From Tubiluchus corallicola (lineage: Eukaryota; Priapulida; Priapulimorpha; Priapulimorphida; Tubiluchidae), in NCBI GenBank assembly GCA_030141605.1, contig JAQGDQ010000352.1, forward strand, positions 188,001 to 248,377: a stretch of DNA of 60,377 nucleotides, in the 5' to 3' direction. Made by a program: the position numbers and the translations under genes. The notes under the pieces are model-generated. The model ran no database searches. It was not told the DNA's origin and saw only the letters and a list, made by a program, of their open reading frames with translations. Below, one piece after another: positions 23,661 to 36,059 of this stretch (position 1 is its first letter; each line of letters begins with the position of its first letter).

Positions 23661-24782
23661 TTTTGCTTAGTTTAGCTCATTTCCAAAATGCTATAAATAA
23701 TACATTGTTACAAACATTACAGTCAAGATATTACTACTACAGAACAAAACAAAAATTAAAATTTCACCAGATATTGAGAGATCGGCTCAGGCCAAGAAAA
23801 TCAACTTGTACAGGCCTAAACAGAAGAGCAAAATGGAAAGAAGAGTTGTAGAAAGTACGTGTAAAATAAACAAGAGAAATGAAATACTAGAGTGGGGGTA
23901 AGAAATGACAATGTGAAGTGAATGAGATGAAAGTGAAAATGAAAATTATGTTCACATGAAAATACAAAAAGAAGCAGATCAATCAGCTGAGTGACTGCAA
24001 AAATCAGTATTGAGTCATACCAGGTAAATAAAAATTAAGTACCTTCACCTCAGAGTTCAAGCAGTTCAGTCGGCAGTTGCTTTTAGTGCTGGTACACAGT
24101 TTTATGGTTGTTTGAGGGTGGGTGAAATGATATAACTGAAACGTTACAGTTTTCAATAATATGCTTTCAAAACGGACTTGGGTGCCGCTTGCCTTTTTGT
24201 TTGCTAACAAGATAAGATTTTCAAAAAGACATTCCATTGTTAGCTGTAATATAGTGTTCGTTGGCATCAAGACCATATTACATTAAAACTTGCTAATATA
24301 AATACATTAAAGAATGTAAAACCAGAAGTAATGGTTGTTACAAGTCCCCACTAAAACTGACGGCGTTGATACTAAATACTTCAGGATTTATAAAAATATG
24401 TTTGATTAAGTTAGGATGTATCGGATTGGCAAATTAAATTGTTTGGAACTTGTAGTGGTATCTGAGGGTCAGCCAGTGTCATTGGATTTCGCGAATTTTT
24501 GTTTGTTTAATCAGATGAAGAAGTTGTCATTTCAGCAATGAGACAGGAGTGGGCCGAGGAGTCGGATCGGAGATGACGTTATGTTGTAGTCAGAGTTGGA
24601 GTAACATTTTAAATTCCATTCACTTCTGGTTCTTAAAATTCTGTTCTGCTAAAACATAGTGACAATTTAAAACGTACATAAAACAAGACATAAACTCAGT
24701 GATGATTGACGTGTGCAGAGTTGTGGAATGTCCAAACATACATATAAATCAAATAACATAAATAGATAAAATGAATAAATTA

Positions 24783-26414
24783 TCACTCAAAAATTGTGCT
24801 AAGTGAATACTGTATATCTGAATACACTTTCTTCACGAATTCGAGGTATTTCAGTAGATGCTTATTGAGAATCGCGTTCCGATACAGTCTGTCAGAAGCG
24901 TTTTTCATCAGTTTATTAGACGGCGCAGCTCTCACTTTGACTGTGTAACTAGTGGCGTCATCTCTCGACAAGTGATGCAAAGTCGCCAAAGCCGTCACTG
25001 ATAGATCTCCTAGTTGATCAAAGAGAATGTTGAGTAGCGCTGAGTATTCCTGTTTTAGTTCGCCCGGGGTGTGGTGGTCAGTACCGGAGTATATCCGATG
25101 GTCTTTCCACGCCCGCAACACGTTTGCTGAGTAGTTCTTCAATCCCAAAAAAGTCAACTCGACCGTCTCTTTTGTCTGCAAAAAACGTTAAACCTTTGTA
25201 AAATAAATCTGAGTATAGAGAGCGCCACACGTTCCACACAGGTGCAATTCTAGAGCAGTCTATTTTGTACTAGTGAACCTCAGAAACTTAATGACAAGTG
25301 TTGACAACCAAATTGCAGTGTCAAACAACCAGCAAAGAAAGGAGGCATAAAAATTTGGTCAGTTGGTTAATCACTTGGTCCGGCGGCATTTTCTCTGTAA
25401 TAGTACATGCACATTTAAAGGGATTATTTTAAAAATTTAACAAAAACAAACAAAAAAAATTATAAAACCTGAATAGAATAGAAATAAACGGTAATTGCGG
25501 AAGTTCCAACTTTTATGTATAGCGTAGCGTTGCTGCTAAAATTAGCTCTGTGCGCCGTAAAGCAGTATTCAGGTGTTAAAAACGTATGAGGCAACTTTTT
25601 AGCTTTATTTTATAACTTATTTTAAATTTATTTCATACATTTAAAAGTACATAGCATTATGTAAAAAATAAAAACACTCAGCTATATTAAAAAAAAACTA
25701 GCAAAGGCCCCGCAAAAAATTTTGCGTATAAATACACTTATAATCAATAATACGAGAACATCCTACATTGTCCTCATTTATAAAGCACAGTAGCAGCTTT
25801 TACTGAATTAAAGTTATAAGGTTATAAGCAGAGTATAATGGATGACATCAAAATAGTGGCTTTCCGTCAGCAGTTTTCCCAAAACTTGCGAAAATTGCCA
25901 AAAATGGAACATCTAATTAACTCGTCGCCACTCCTCTTGGTGGATGTGTCCTAAAATATGTGTCCACATCATCGTGTAGGCCCTTTCTTCCTCTTTCTAC
26001 AGAACTATATATCTTCTTCCAAGAGTCCCATTGAACGCCGTTAGAATGTTTTTTCTACAGGCCGTTTGGCCAAAATTTCGAAAAAATTGGGAGTTGGTTC
26101 CGGGAAAATGCCCGTAGTGTACATCAGTGGCCCTCTCGCGAAATTTAAATATGACTATTACACCCACCGTTGAATGGGTTATTCAATCATTACCAGCACC
26201 ATTCCGGATCTCTAGAAATAAGAGGTATAAGTTTTGTAAAAAATGGACAAAAAATGGCCGTTTTGGAGGTTTTTCGGCCCCCGTTCCTCCCAGTGGGCCC
26301 GATTCGAAAAACAAACCCTCGGGTGCCAACCCATGGGTAGAGACCTTTCATTTGACGTATAGATTATCGAGAATGGTGCAGTCGTCGGAGCTGTAGCCTC
26401 GCCGGTTTTACATA

Positions 26415-26466
<52 letters not shown>

Positions 26467-29241
26467 AGCGAAATTAATATATACGATTACGATAGAAGCT
26501 AATAAAATATTTACATATATACATACATACGCACCCAGACAGAAAACATAAATACACAAGACAAATTGCTAAAAAATACAATACGTAGAGTCGTAAAAAA
26601 CAATAAAAGTCACCTTCAAAATGGCAAAAGATGTTGATCTCATACTGCAAGACATGGTTTATAAAGGGTTTTCTTATGCACGTAAGAGAACGTAAAACAT
26701 GAAAAGTAAAAAATATAATTTACTGTCCTTGCTTACCGTGAACAAACTTTCGTCAAAAGTGGCTGGTAAATAAATGCCATATTCTTCTAATGAGTGCAAT
26801 GGCAACTTTATACCTGAAAACTAGAGACGCACTCATCTTACATTTTATGTACAAAATTAGTAATAATTTGCCAGAAACACTATTTATATATTAGTTGTAG
26901 GCATATAAGTTGTAGGTAAATTAATATATGTATATAAAAACGAAAATCTATGTGGTTGTCCGTTTGTTGTTTATGCACGCTCACATGTAGCGTAAGCCCA
27001 TATGTGGTGTTCCATCAGAACCAGCAATGCACCAGGAAGGTCTTAGGTTAATGTCTATTTACGTTCCCACCAGTCCCACCTCCCAATATGGCGGGTAAAA
27101 AGGTGTGCAAAATGGCACTTTTTAAACATCCTACTACCTATGTTGTCCAATATAACTTTTTAGAAGTTTGAGGAGCTCCTGCGTTCAAATATCGACGTCT
27201 CATTATGTCTGAATAACAATATCCCAATATAACGGCCAAATAAATTCAGCTAGTATATCAATAAATGCTTTTATTATTTTGTAATTTGGGGAGGATGTGT
27301 GGAAATTTTGCATACCTGTTCTAGTAGAAGTTCCTCTGCGTCCAGAGTGGTCAGTATTGTCCGTGTTGCACCTTGTGAAATGATGTCACAATATCCCAAC
27401 ATTACTTTGATGTTTATTGATTGTAACTCTGAGCGCTTTCGTATTTCTTCCTCTTCTTCTTCAATGGGTAAGGCATCTGAACACAACAAAAGTAAAAAAT
27501 ATAATTTACTGTCCCTGCTTACCGTGAACAAACTTTCGTCAAAAGTGGCTGGTAAATAAATGCCATATTCTTCTAATCAGTGCAATGGCAACTTTATGGT
27601 ACAAAAGATAATGTTTCATAACCAAAGTTCAATACGTGGCATACAGTTGTTGAAAATTTACCTACTTCGATCATGATAAAACACGTGATAAAATACCAAA
27701 AAGGTGAAATAGGCTACTCCTTCCTCACAGTTCAGCGCACCGTAAGCCAGTATCCAGTACTAGCAAAAAATTGGATAAAACCAGATTTTTTTATAATCGA
27801 ATAGTAAAAAATTTGGTTATAACCAGATTTTTTTACAATCGGATATAATGGCCCTAATACGCTATCGTACTGCACTTTGCATTTTCTTTATTTCTTAACA
27901 AACAAAGCAAAATGTTTTAACAAAGCAGATGAACTAAAGCCTGAGGCAACTCTTTTAGTCAATTTAAACGAAAATCTGAAAAGAACTATTGCACTAGTAG
28001 TTTTGCTATTTTGACTACCTTACAGGGTCCTCAAGAGCTTCGGATACCAATCCAATGGAAAGTCAGGCATCTTGCAAAGAAAAAGTCTCTCACGGCTCAC
28101 GACTGCTAATGAAGGGCTGCAGTTTGTTGAGAAATTACATTGTTAATAGTGAGAAAATGGTGTGGTTCATACAGTGCTCTGAATTACCGCCGAACTTTAG
28201 TTGGAGATCAAAGGACCGCCTCGTGTCAGGCTGGACTCACCTCATTGCACCTCATTTCTAACATTACTGCCGTCGTCATAGCAACGTGGTTACACACAAA
28301 AAATAAATAAAAAGAATTGTCAAAGGCCTTTTTATAAGAGCTTGCTGAGACTGGAGAAAATTTTTAAAAGAAAGTTCGAAATCAAAGTTGAATTTTGTGA
28401 CATCCTGTAGTAGCTGTAGACATACCGGTATCTTGCTTAGTATCAACCCACGAAGTGCTTATCACATTCGAATGTTCATACAGCTTCCTCACGGAGCCAT
28501 TTAGCCAGACAGCATGACAGATAAAATTCTCCAGAGGTTGGTTTTTAGGCGCTTTCCCATCCATTTTATAGCCAGGTTCGGCACTGCTTAACTACCGCAG
28601 CCCTGACTATTAGATAAAGGTCAACGTTTCTTTAATCGAATTTTTTTCTACAGAATGCATTTAAAAAGTAGACCTTTTTTTGGAAATCAGCTGACTGGTA
28701 ACACAAGTATTATTGCGACGCACTGCCTAAACTTCTTTGCATGTCAAGTCTAGTGTACCAGGCACTGCAGTACATCAATGCCAAACCATCATGTTTTTGT
28801 CGAAATATTTGTCCCTGTTCACATATTTGCAGCGTATTGATGACGTTTTAAACTGATTTGAGAGGTTTTTGCGAGTGTGGCGCTCCCTGGAGAGTCGTAA
28901 CGCATCTATTAGTAATTTTCCAATTTTTCCCTCACAACTGTCGCAGCGGGAAGTTTAGTACTTTATAGGACTCATAAAGGCTCATAATGTAAACGACTAT
29001 TTTACAAATTGCACGACACGTTCCGCAATTTGTCAAGTTGTCACGTGGAGAAACATTTTAGATCATTTGCACTCTACAGGATTCTCATAGGATCGGTCAA
29101 AAAGTCAGTGCAACGCACCTCGGGTGATATATACGTATAATAATTATATACATTTTAATCGTTTAAACAATAATAATCCAGACTGTACTGTGTCATAACA
29201 GTTATCTGGTGCTCTTTTTTGGAGCTCTATCTCTGAAGCTC

Positions 29242-29319
<78 letters not shown>

Positions 29320-29339
29320 TGTATGTAAGTATGTAAGTA

Positions 29340-29371
<32 letters not shown>

Positions 29372-29415
29372 TGTAAGTAAGTAAGTAAGTAAGTAAGTAT
29401 GTAAGTATGTAAGTA

Positions 29416-29485
<70 letters not shown>

Positions 29486-32400
29486 TAAATAATTAAGTTT
29501 ATTTTACGTCGATTTTCATTACCTACAAAGAATTTTAGTCCATAAAGAACTGTTCATTCGACTAAAAGTTATAGCAACCACAAGTTAAAACAATAAATAA
29601 AGGCTTAATTAGTACTTACAGCAATATTAGAATGATAAAAAAATAAAAAACCAATTTACGCATATATTAATAAGACATCGTTTCTAAATATTTCTTAACT
29701 TTGCGGGAGTTAATAGCAAGTGTTGTCGACTTTCTAACATCATTATTAAGAACATACTAGAGTTTGGATCCTTCATATATAAATGAATTTAATCCATTTC
29801 TTGTAGTTTTGACTAACAGGATTTTTAATTTCAAATCACCTGTTAAAGAATATATTGTGATTCCCTTCTCAAACATTTGACATATACTAGCGGGACTGGT
29901 GTCATGGACTGACGTATACACTTTTTCGAGCAAGCTGTATTTATACATAATAATTGTACTTAGCACTTTAGCCTTTTTAACAATGTTATGTAGCTTTAAT
30001 CATGATATGCAGTTCTCAGTGCTCTCTCTTGTAGGATTGATTGTCTAAAATATTTTTAACAAAATTAGTGTGGTCACAGTACGGAATACACTCCACTTCC
30101 AGTTGAACGAAGAACCATTATGTACACAATAAACAGCATTTTTTAAAAAAACGGCTAAAACTAGCCAACTGACAAAGTTTCCAAAATTTAATGTATACAT
30201 TAATGTGTTTCGACCATTTTTATTTTTGTAAATAGCGATTTTTGAAAAAATTTTGAAGAATAGGACTATTTATTTCACATCAACATAAATAAATGCAATA
30301 AAATCAAATTCAAAAATTTCAATAACTCAATAGCTAACAAGAAGCAAATTTTGGAGAAAATGCTTAATTAATCAAGAATTGATTTTTGTTCAATTTTCGT
30401 CAAAAAATTTTGGTTTTGCAAATTCTTTTAATTGTGTTGTGGTAGAATAAAGCTACTGAGTGTAGTATAACAACGCACTATCATCGAGGATTTAAAGCAC
30501 AAGAGAACCCTCCACTTACATAAGCGTAAAAAATTCGTCCTGAAATTTTCTACCACTTAAATACAGCCTTTTTGCATGCAGGGCTTGCGTCGGCAGTGAC
30601 GCTGTATAAAACTTCTGAATTGTGAAAAAAGCTTTTGTCAATATATATATAGCATAATAAACCAAACTCCTTTAGTGGCGCAAACACTTTATTATTGACT
30701 CTCTTTCTGTACACTACGTTGTGACTACTAGATTAAAACTGTAAAAGCTCATATCAGTTGAAACTTGTTAACCTTGGGCAATGTATATCAGAAACCAGTC
30801 AGGTGAGAAAATGATTCACTGTAGTCTAACTTGCTGTAAAGTTGTAATGTTGCTAAAGTTTATAAAGTTCATAAACAAACTCGTGAATCAGTTCAAGACA
30901 TGAATTTCAAAGCCGCGATGACCATTTTGACGATGTCATTTAAAGCAAATTTAGGTAACACTGAATGAAGTTGGAAAAAACAATCAGAGCATGTATCTTG
31001 TATTAGACTGTATCTTGTCAATTAGATTAAAAGTACGTCTTTGGTTAGTGAGTGGTGCACCATGTAGGTGAGTCAACGACATTTTACCAATAATATGAAA
31101 ACATTTTAAATAATTATTAATTTTCTTTTCTAGTTACATAAGTCTTTCAAACAGGTAAGCGAAATGCTAAGTAATATAACTTTGCAGGGAAAGTTTTTTG
31201 TGACGTAGTTTAACATTTGCTTCTCTTCCCCTGATTTATACGTTGTGTGTATATGACATTATGTAATGGCGCGATCGGAACAGTATTGTAGGAAATTTAA
31301 AATGAAAACAAACAAAAAAGCCTTTCAACGCGAGTACGATAAATACATAAAATTGCTATAAAGCAAGTAAAATTGGTATAATTTTTAAGGCGACTTTTCT
31401 GATACCTACTTCAGGTACCCCTTTTCTTGTCCTTTAAATCAGTTACAAACTTCCTAATAGACTCAAAAACAAACAAAATACAAAGCACACACAACAAAGA
31501 AACAACTGCTGCGTTATAGACAAGCCAGGATTATCAAGTTAATAATAAACGCACTATAACTTGTTCCACGTCTATAGGCTTCGTGCCGCAAGATACCGGC
31601 ACTCGATGTATCTAAAGCACTCAATTCATAGCACCATAGCAATAAAGAAACAAACCAGTTTACATCATTGTCTTCACCGCAGATAATAATAGACTGATAA
31701 AGATTTGTTGGCAAGAAAACATGGAACTTAATCCTATGAACTGTAGTATCTGGAATTCCTGGAGAAAGTATACGACGGACGCACAGAGACGAGATGTAGA
31801 GGAACTAGAGGCAAAAATGATGAGCAGCTATTCTACATCTAGGAACGTCCAGAATAAACCTATGAGAAGCAACAGAAAATCGAGTAGTGTGTTCATTTAG
31901 GAACCGGTGATCTGAGGTTCTGAAAGCAATAATAACGATTACTGTACCAGAGTAAGTTCTTAATATAGTAAGTAGTAGTAAGCAAGTTAGTAGTAATGTA
32001 GTAAGTACGTTAGTAGTAATGTAGTAAGTAGTAGTAAGTAAGTTAGTATTAATGTAGCAATGTAGCTTAGTTCGAAGAGTAAGAGAACTACAGTGTTGAT
32101 CTAATGTTAGACCCAACCAGATTGGCAATCGAATTCTGCAGTCTGTCAAATGAATTAAGATACACCGAAGCACCAGCCTAAATATCATTTAATCCTTAAA
32201 CTTTACTGTAGTAGTGTATGGAATAAATAAAGTGCTGGTACTTTAAGCTCTATCCGCGTTGCTATCTGGCATGCGCACGAATCTCCGACTATTTCAGTTT
32301 GTTCATTTGCCTAGAAAATCTGCGTATAGCCGTAGAAATAGTTCTCTGTTCTCTAATAACACGTATATTTTCAGTGTTGTGAATTCTGATGTACTATACA

Positions 32401-35400
32401 AATAAAATATGTTCAAATTGTGGAATGAACTTTTATCTCCAAATTTTCAACTTATATAAGTTTTTGTGGCTATTTTAGTGAATTTGTAATTATATTTATA
32501 ATGTCAGTTTCATCTTAGTTCTTTCTGTAATTACGTAAATATTTGTATATAAGACATTTTGCCTGAAATAAAAAGTAAAATGTAATAATAATTTCTTTGC
32601 AATGAGTTCTTTCGTAATAACCAGATATCTTCCATTCCTTATCTAAACAGACCGTGAAGTGCTTGTTACGCGTTTAAATTTCCCGGAAATGACGTAATTT
32701 GCTTGAAAATTTACCTGTCGTAAACGTGTTTATCTCATCGTCATCTTCTTCGATGTCATCGGCGTCTCCAAAGTTGACAACTGATATCATTCGTGGGTAG
32801 TCAACTGGCTGAGGTTCATCAAAACTGTACATCCCTCTGCGATCTCTGAAGACGCCGTCTGATGGTAGGTCAAAAATCATGTTGGTGTCCATCCTTTTCT
32901 GAAAAATAGAAGCAGAATTGTCTTTATCACTAACTGTTTCTTGATCAATAAAATAAATGATCGTTTTTAGACTCAGTTCAGTACTTACTACTCACTAAGC
33001 AGAAATTTGCTCACTAAATGGAACGCAGTTTTTTTTAATTTATATGTTTTCAAATTGTAAATAGGCTTAAATACGTGTCACTGTGCTTACCTTTGCAAGC
33101 TTTTGCTTGTTTTCATTAGTTTTATCACCTTTGTTGTAATTTTAGCCGGCGATCATAGTTCTTGTGTGAATTAATGTTTTATGTACCTCATTTTCGAGTT
33201 TAAATAAACTACTTACTCATTTACTTGCTTGCTTGCTTACTTACTTACAAAAACGGAGATGGACGTACAGCATAGTAAGTGAAGTTTTGCCATTCACATG
33301 ATGGCAATGACGATGACGATGATGATGACGACGATAGTGCTGATGATGATGATGACGACGACAACGACAATGATGATGATGGCGATGAAGGCGATGATGA
33401 GTATGAGGATGATGATGATGATGATGATAGCGACAATTAAAAAGATGACAATATTGATTTAGATGACGACATTCTTATTGATAATGACTATGATGAAGAT
33501 GATGTTGCTAATGACTATGGTAATAAATGATAACAGTGATAATGCTAATGCTGGCGATATTGATAATTAATGATAACTATGATGATGGTGTTGATGATAC
33601 CTGTTACTGTTGATGACGACGATGATAACAATAGTCCTATGGAACAGACTAAGCCGCAATTTGAAATGTAGTCACTCCCTTTTAACTTTTAAAAAAACCG
33701 TCAGAAAAGAAATATTTCAAAAGTATTGAAGAGTAACACAATTTGATAATGGTAATAACCTGCATTTTTTGCTACAGTAATCTTAATATAACGTGACTAT
33801 GTTTAACAGGATACTGAACACTTTGTAACCATGATCACAGTTTTTCTTAGTTTCTCGCTCCATTTCATCTTTCATTCACTACTCCCCCCCCCATTTTTTT
33901 TTTAAGATTTCCACATACAGTTTGGCCTGTCAAGCTATGCTTTTAGGCTCAAACTGTATGCATCAAAAACTTATTCTGTAATGAAATTTGCACATGTATA
34001 TCCCGCATTATGAAATTTCTTAATAATATTGCATTTATTCATATTTATATTTATATTTACTCAAATGGAAAATTATCTGTATTTTAATGCTAATTGTAAT
34101 GATGCAATGTGGAAAAAATGAATAAACTCTTAGAAAAGAATAACAATGAACCAGTACTTGATTCTTTCAAATTCTTGAAGACTTACGAATTCATCAGCAA
34201 GAAACGCTGTAATAAATACACCATGGTTTTCAGTATAGTAATAGTAATTTATTCATTTAGCTGGATTGTCAAAAATATAACCCAATTTGCTTCACCACAT
34301 ATAGTAGGTAACTGTGGTTACTATGACTATATTATACACGGTTACTCAAATTCTTTGCACTCTTCGTTTATAACGCTATGAAATGTTAGTATTTTCTTAT
34401 AAAGTGGTTGGAATTCAAGTGTTTTGCCCTGGGTTAATGCATGATGCATTTTCCGCTTACTAAAAAGCAGTAAAAATTAACAATTCTGGGAATTGACGTT
34501 TGCTTACTAATACTAACTTTTATTGAATAATGCAAAATCATGACAAAAATTTATTATCTTTTTTATAACTTAATACAGGTCAGGAGATCTATTTGTTGTA
34601 AATTATCTATTTCAGATGACGAGTGAAAGATTGAGAAAATTTTGGTTTTTTATGCGATAATTATTATGAAAAGGCAGAGCAATGACCAACTGGACTATAA
34701 TTAGCAAAAGTGTTGTAATAATCATCAGTTTATAAAATTATAAAAATATGTTGAGTCCCTGATTTGTAATTATAGGCCTAAGAGACCTCCTGGTATATTT
34801 CTTGAAAAAGCCACCGTAGAGGAAAAATTCTTCAAATCGCCCCATGCAGACACTCAATAGTTTGAGGCAAAAGGCAAAATTGCAGTGAAATTGCACAATA
34901 AATATATTTTTTATTGTAACCGTTTCATTCATAAGGCCATTTGTAAGGGTTTGGAAAACGAAGAAAAGTTTTTCGGTTTTAGTATGGAATAGTTTTGTTT
35001 TTGAAAAACATCGTAACTAAATCTTGCTTATTATCACCAGTTTAAGTTAGTTAGTTTACACCCATTAGACTTATTACGTCTTCATCAACACAATTTTAAC
35101 TCTAGGAATAGACGAGATTGAGTTAGTCACTAATTCTACTGAATTACATCTTAAAAAGTATCCATGCAAGAATCTTCTTATATAAATTATAACTGTTTTT
35201 CTATGTTCAAGTTATAAACTTTACAAATTACGGCTATACAGTTATACTTTATAAAAAGTTGTGCCGTTCGCCTCATTCGCTAAAGGTCTAAAACAATTAC
35301 TCATTAATTTTTAAAAATAGCCACTCAACAACATGTCGTATTTTTATATTTTTATGCTACTTAATAATTTGAAAATCTGCCTTTCGGCTATTTTTATTAG

Positions 35401-36050
35401 TACAGTTGCCTTAGCAGACTAGCGTATATTGGTATTTCTGGTCTATCCTTTTACGAGCTCTATTACTAAAAAGTTTTATAAGGTCTGGAAAGAGTGTCTT
35501 TTTGCAATACATTTTTATAGAAAAATTCTAGGTTCAACTATAAGCGCTTAACTATATACATGCTAACTGATATTTATAATACAATACTAGTTCCACATCG
35601 GTTTAATCAATGATTAATGACCTTGAAATATTATAAGTAGCTAAGTAAAGCGGAAACAAGTTTTGAATTCAGCGCGCATGTTCAGAAAGCCTTTATATCA
35701 ATCAATTAATGAAAAATTGTCAAATTTTTTTCAATCAGGTAAGCAGCCGAAACATTTTGTTTAATTTTTTTAGTTATTGTCTCTCACAACGCTGTCGTCG
35801 CAACTCATTAGCTCCAAACTCATTATCCTGCTACAATACTGACATATCACACTGCATTAAAGTATAATTTAAAAAACATAGGATTACACTCTCTTAAAGG
35901 TACATTCACACATCACCGTTGTCGTACACACAAACTGTAACACGTGTAAACGCAACTACTCACCCTGTTGGTTACCATGGCTTGAACGATTCCGCAAACG
36001 CACAACAAAGCGCACAGGACATACACTAATCTAAACAATAGGAGACCCAT
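24783..36050 (-). CDS. Unrecognised secreted protein, multi-exon (model incomplete)
   Basis: In transcription order the exons are 36050-35964, 32898-32715, [missing exon(s)], about 28591-28436, 27476-27316 and 25175-24783 (stop). Exon 1 encodes a clear signal peptide (VYVLCALLCVCGIVQA) and ends in phase 0. The next exon continues in frame, making a basic NR|KR junction right after the peptide. That exon ends in phase 1, but the 28.5-kb exon must start in phase 0 or 2 (in-frame stop upstream), so at least one exon between them is not found. The last three exons agree in phase (G|AT, then Q|T). The mature protein has an acidic patch (DADDIEEDDDEIN), a second acidic run (IEEEEEE) and a 130-residue, helix-rich C-terminal exon without Cys. 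About 330 residues are visible. I recognise no family. Introns carry LINE tails, repeats and a 112-bp duplication. Confidence 0.65.
25695..26410 (+). repeat. Dispersed repeat family R, copy 1 (~715 bp)
   Basis: It begins AACTAGCAAAGGCCCCGCAA and ends near GCTGTAGCCTCGCCGG before a TA microsatellite. The copy at 53016-53765 matches in the same orientation almost throughout, including TGGCCCTCTCGCGAA and CGTTCCTCCCAGTGGGCCCG. It is GC-richer than its surroundings. Translatable pieces do not match a family. No terminal inverted repeats are apparent. It lies in the last intron of the orphan gene. Confidence 0.75.
26414..26464 (+). repeat. TA dinucleotide microsatellite
   Basis: ATATAT run with one CATA break, at the 3' end of repeat R copy 1. 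Confidence 0.9.
26701..26814 (+). repeat. 112-bp direct duplication, copy 1
   Basis: It starts AAAAGTAAAAAATATAATTT and ends GCAACTTTATA. The matching copy is 27488-27597, with only about two substitutions, in the same orientation and 787 bp away. Confidence 0.9.
27488..27597 (+). repeat. 112-bp direct duplication, copy 2
   Basis: Near-identical to 26701-26814. It lies in the intron immediately upstream (minus sense) of the orphan gene's exon at 27476-27316, about 12 bp from its splice acceptor, and so includes the branch-site region. Confidence 0.9.
27600..28430. other. Intron of orphan gene, no further feature recognised
   Basis: The only candidate is a plus-strand frame at 28055-28261. 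It has no family and no partner exons. Confidence 0.4.
29244..29485 (+). repeat. (GTAA)n microsatellite with GTAT interruptions
   Basis: About 60 tetramer units, with sporadic GTAT variants at 29318-29415. It directly abuts a minus-strand LINE 3' end at about 29490, so it probably grew from that LINE's tail. Confidence 0.97.
29490..30020 (-). mobile_element. LINE 3' end (ORF2 C-terminus)
   Basis: The minus strand reads a C-terminal LINE segment at 29966-29757 ('KGITIYSLTGDLKLKILLVK', 'NGLNSFIYEGSKL'), then an AT-rich tail running into the GTAA array. It is heavily 5' truncated and lies in an intron of the orphan gene. Confidence 0.6.
30525..31240 (+). repeat. Dispersed repeat family S, copy 1 (interrupted)
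   Basis: 30525-30615 matches 51268-51355 and 30900-31240 matches 51356-51720, in the same order and strand. About 285 bp between the two parts is absent from the other copy, so this copy carries an insertion or the other a deletion. A shared landmark is CGACATTTTACCAAT. No coding capacity or terminal repeats were seen. Confidence 0.6.
31800..32200 (-). mobile_element. LINE C-terminal relic with AGTA-rich interior
   Basis: The minus strand reads an end resembling LINE ORF2 C-termini ('FRTSDHRFLNEHTTRF', then 'PRCRIAAHHF'). Upstream of it an AGTA/GTAG-rich stretch at 31965-32065 looks like a microsatellite insertion. The assignment is by the general look of such tails. Confidence 0.4.
33296..33640 (+). 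repeat. GAT/GAC-rich imperfect microsatellite
   Basis: GATGATGAC-type triplets over about 340 bp, decaying to the right, end exactly where the LINE copy at 33636 begins. It is intronic in the orphan gene. Confidence 0.9.
33636..34140 (+). mobile_element. LINE 3' end, near-identical twin of 48346-48850
   Basis: From CCTATGGAACAGACTAAGCC onward it matches the reverse complement of 48850-48365 with only scattered differences, including the C-run near 33882 and the tail ATGAATAAA. The coding part is the last few residues of an ORF2 ending 'VRKEIFQKY'. It is 5' truncated at the junction with the GAT array. High identity suggests recent movement. Confidence 0.85.
34141..35960. other. Intron of orphan gene, AT-rich, no feature recognised
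   Basis: Only short frames were seen, for example 34109-34381 with one hydrophobic stretch, with no family and no splice context. Confidence 0.35.
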
Positions 36051-36059
36051 CTCTGCCAA

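Noticed and set aside
24004-24276. 90-codon minus-strand frame sharing a short piece with 16620-16895
   Set aside because: The shared part is about 55 bp around AAAAGACATTCCATTG in repeat-rich DNA; no protein family or exon structure.
29244-29485. Regular repeats that might suggest an array such as CRISPR
   Set aside because: It is a pure tetramer microsatellite with no spacers, in a eukaryotic genome.
31514-31714. Possible missing exon of the orphan secreted gene
   Set aside because: Only the phase-0 reading is open after the best acceptor, which does not fit the phase-1 end of the preceding exon, and no strong donor follows.
34109-34381. 90-codon frame with a hydrophobic stretch
   Set aside because: It begins inside the LINE tail, has no family, no splice context and no partner exons.
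24783-36050. Neuropeptide precursor, because of the RKR and DRR sites
   Set aside because: There are no repeated peptide units or amidation Gly-Lys-Arg sites, and most of the protein is a long helical region.
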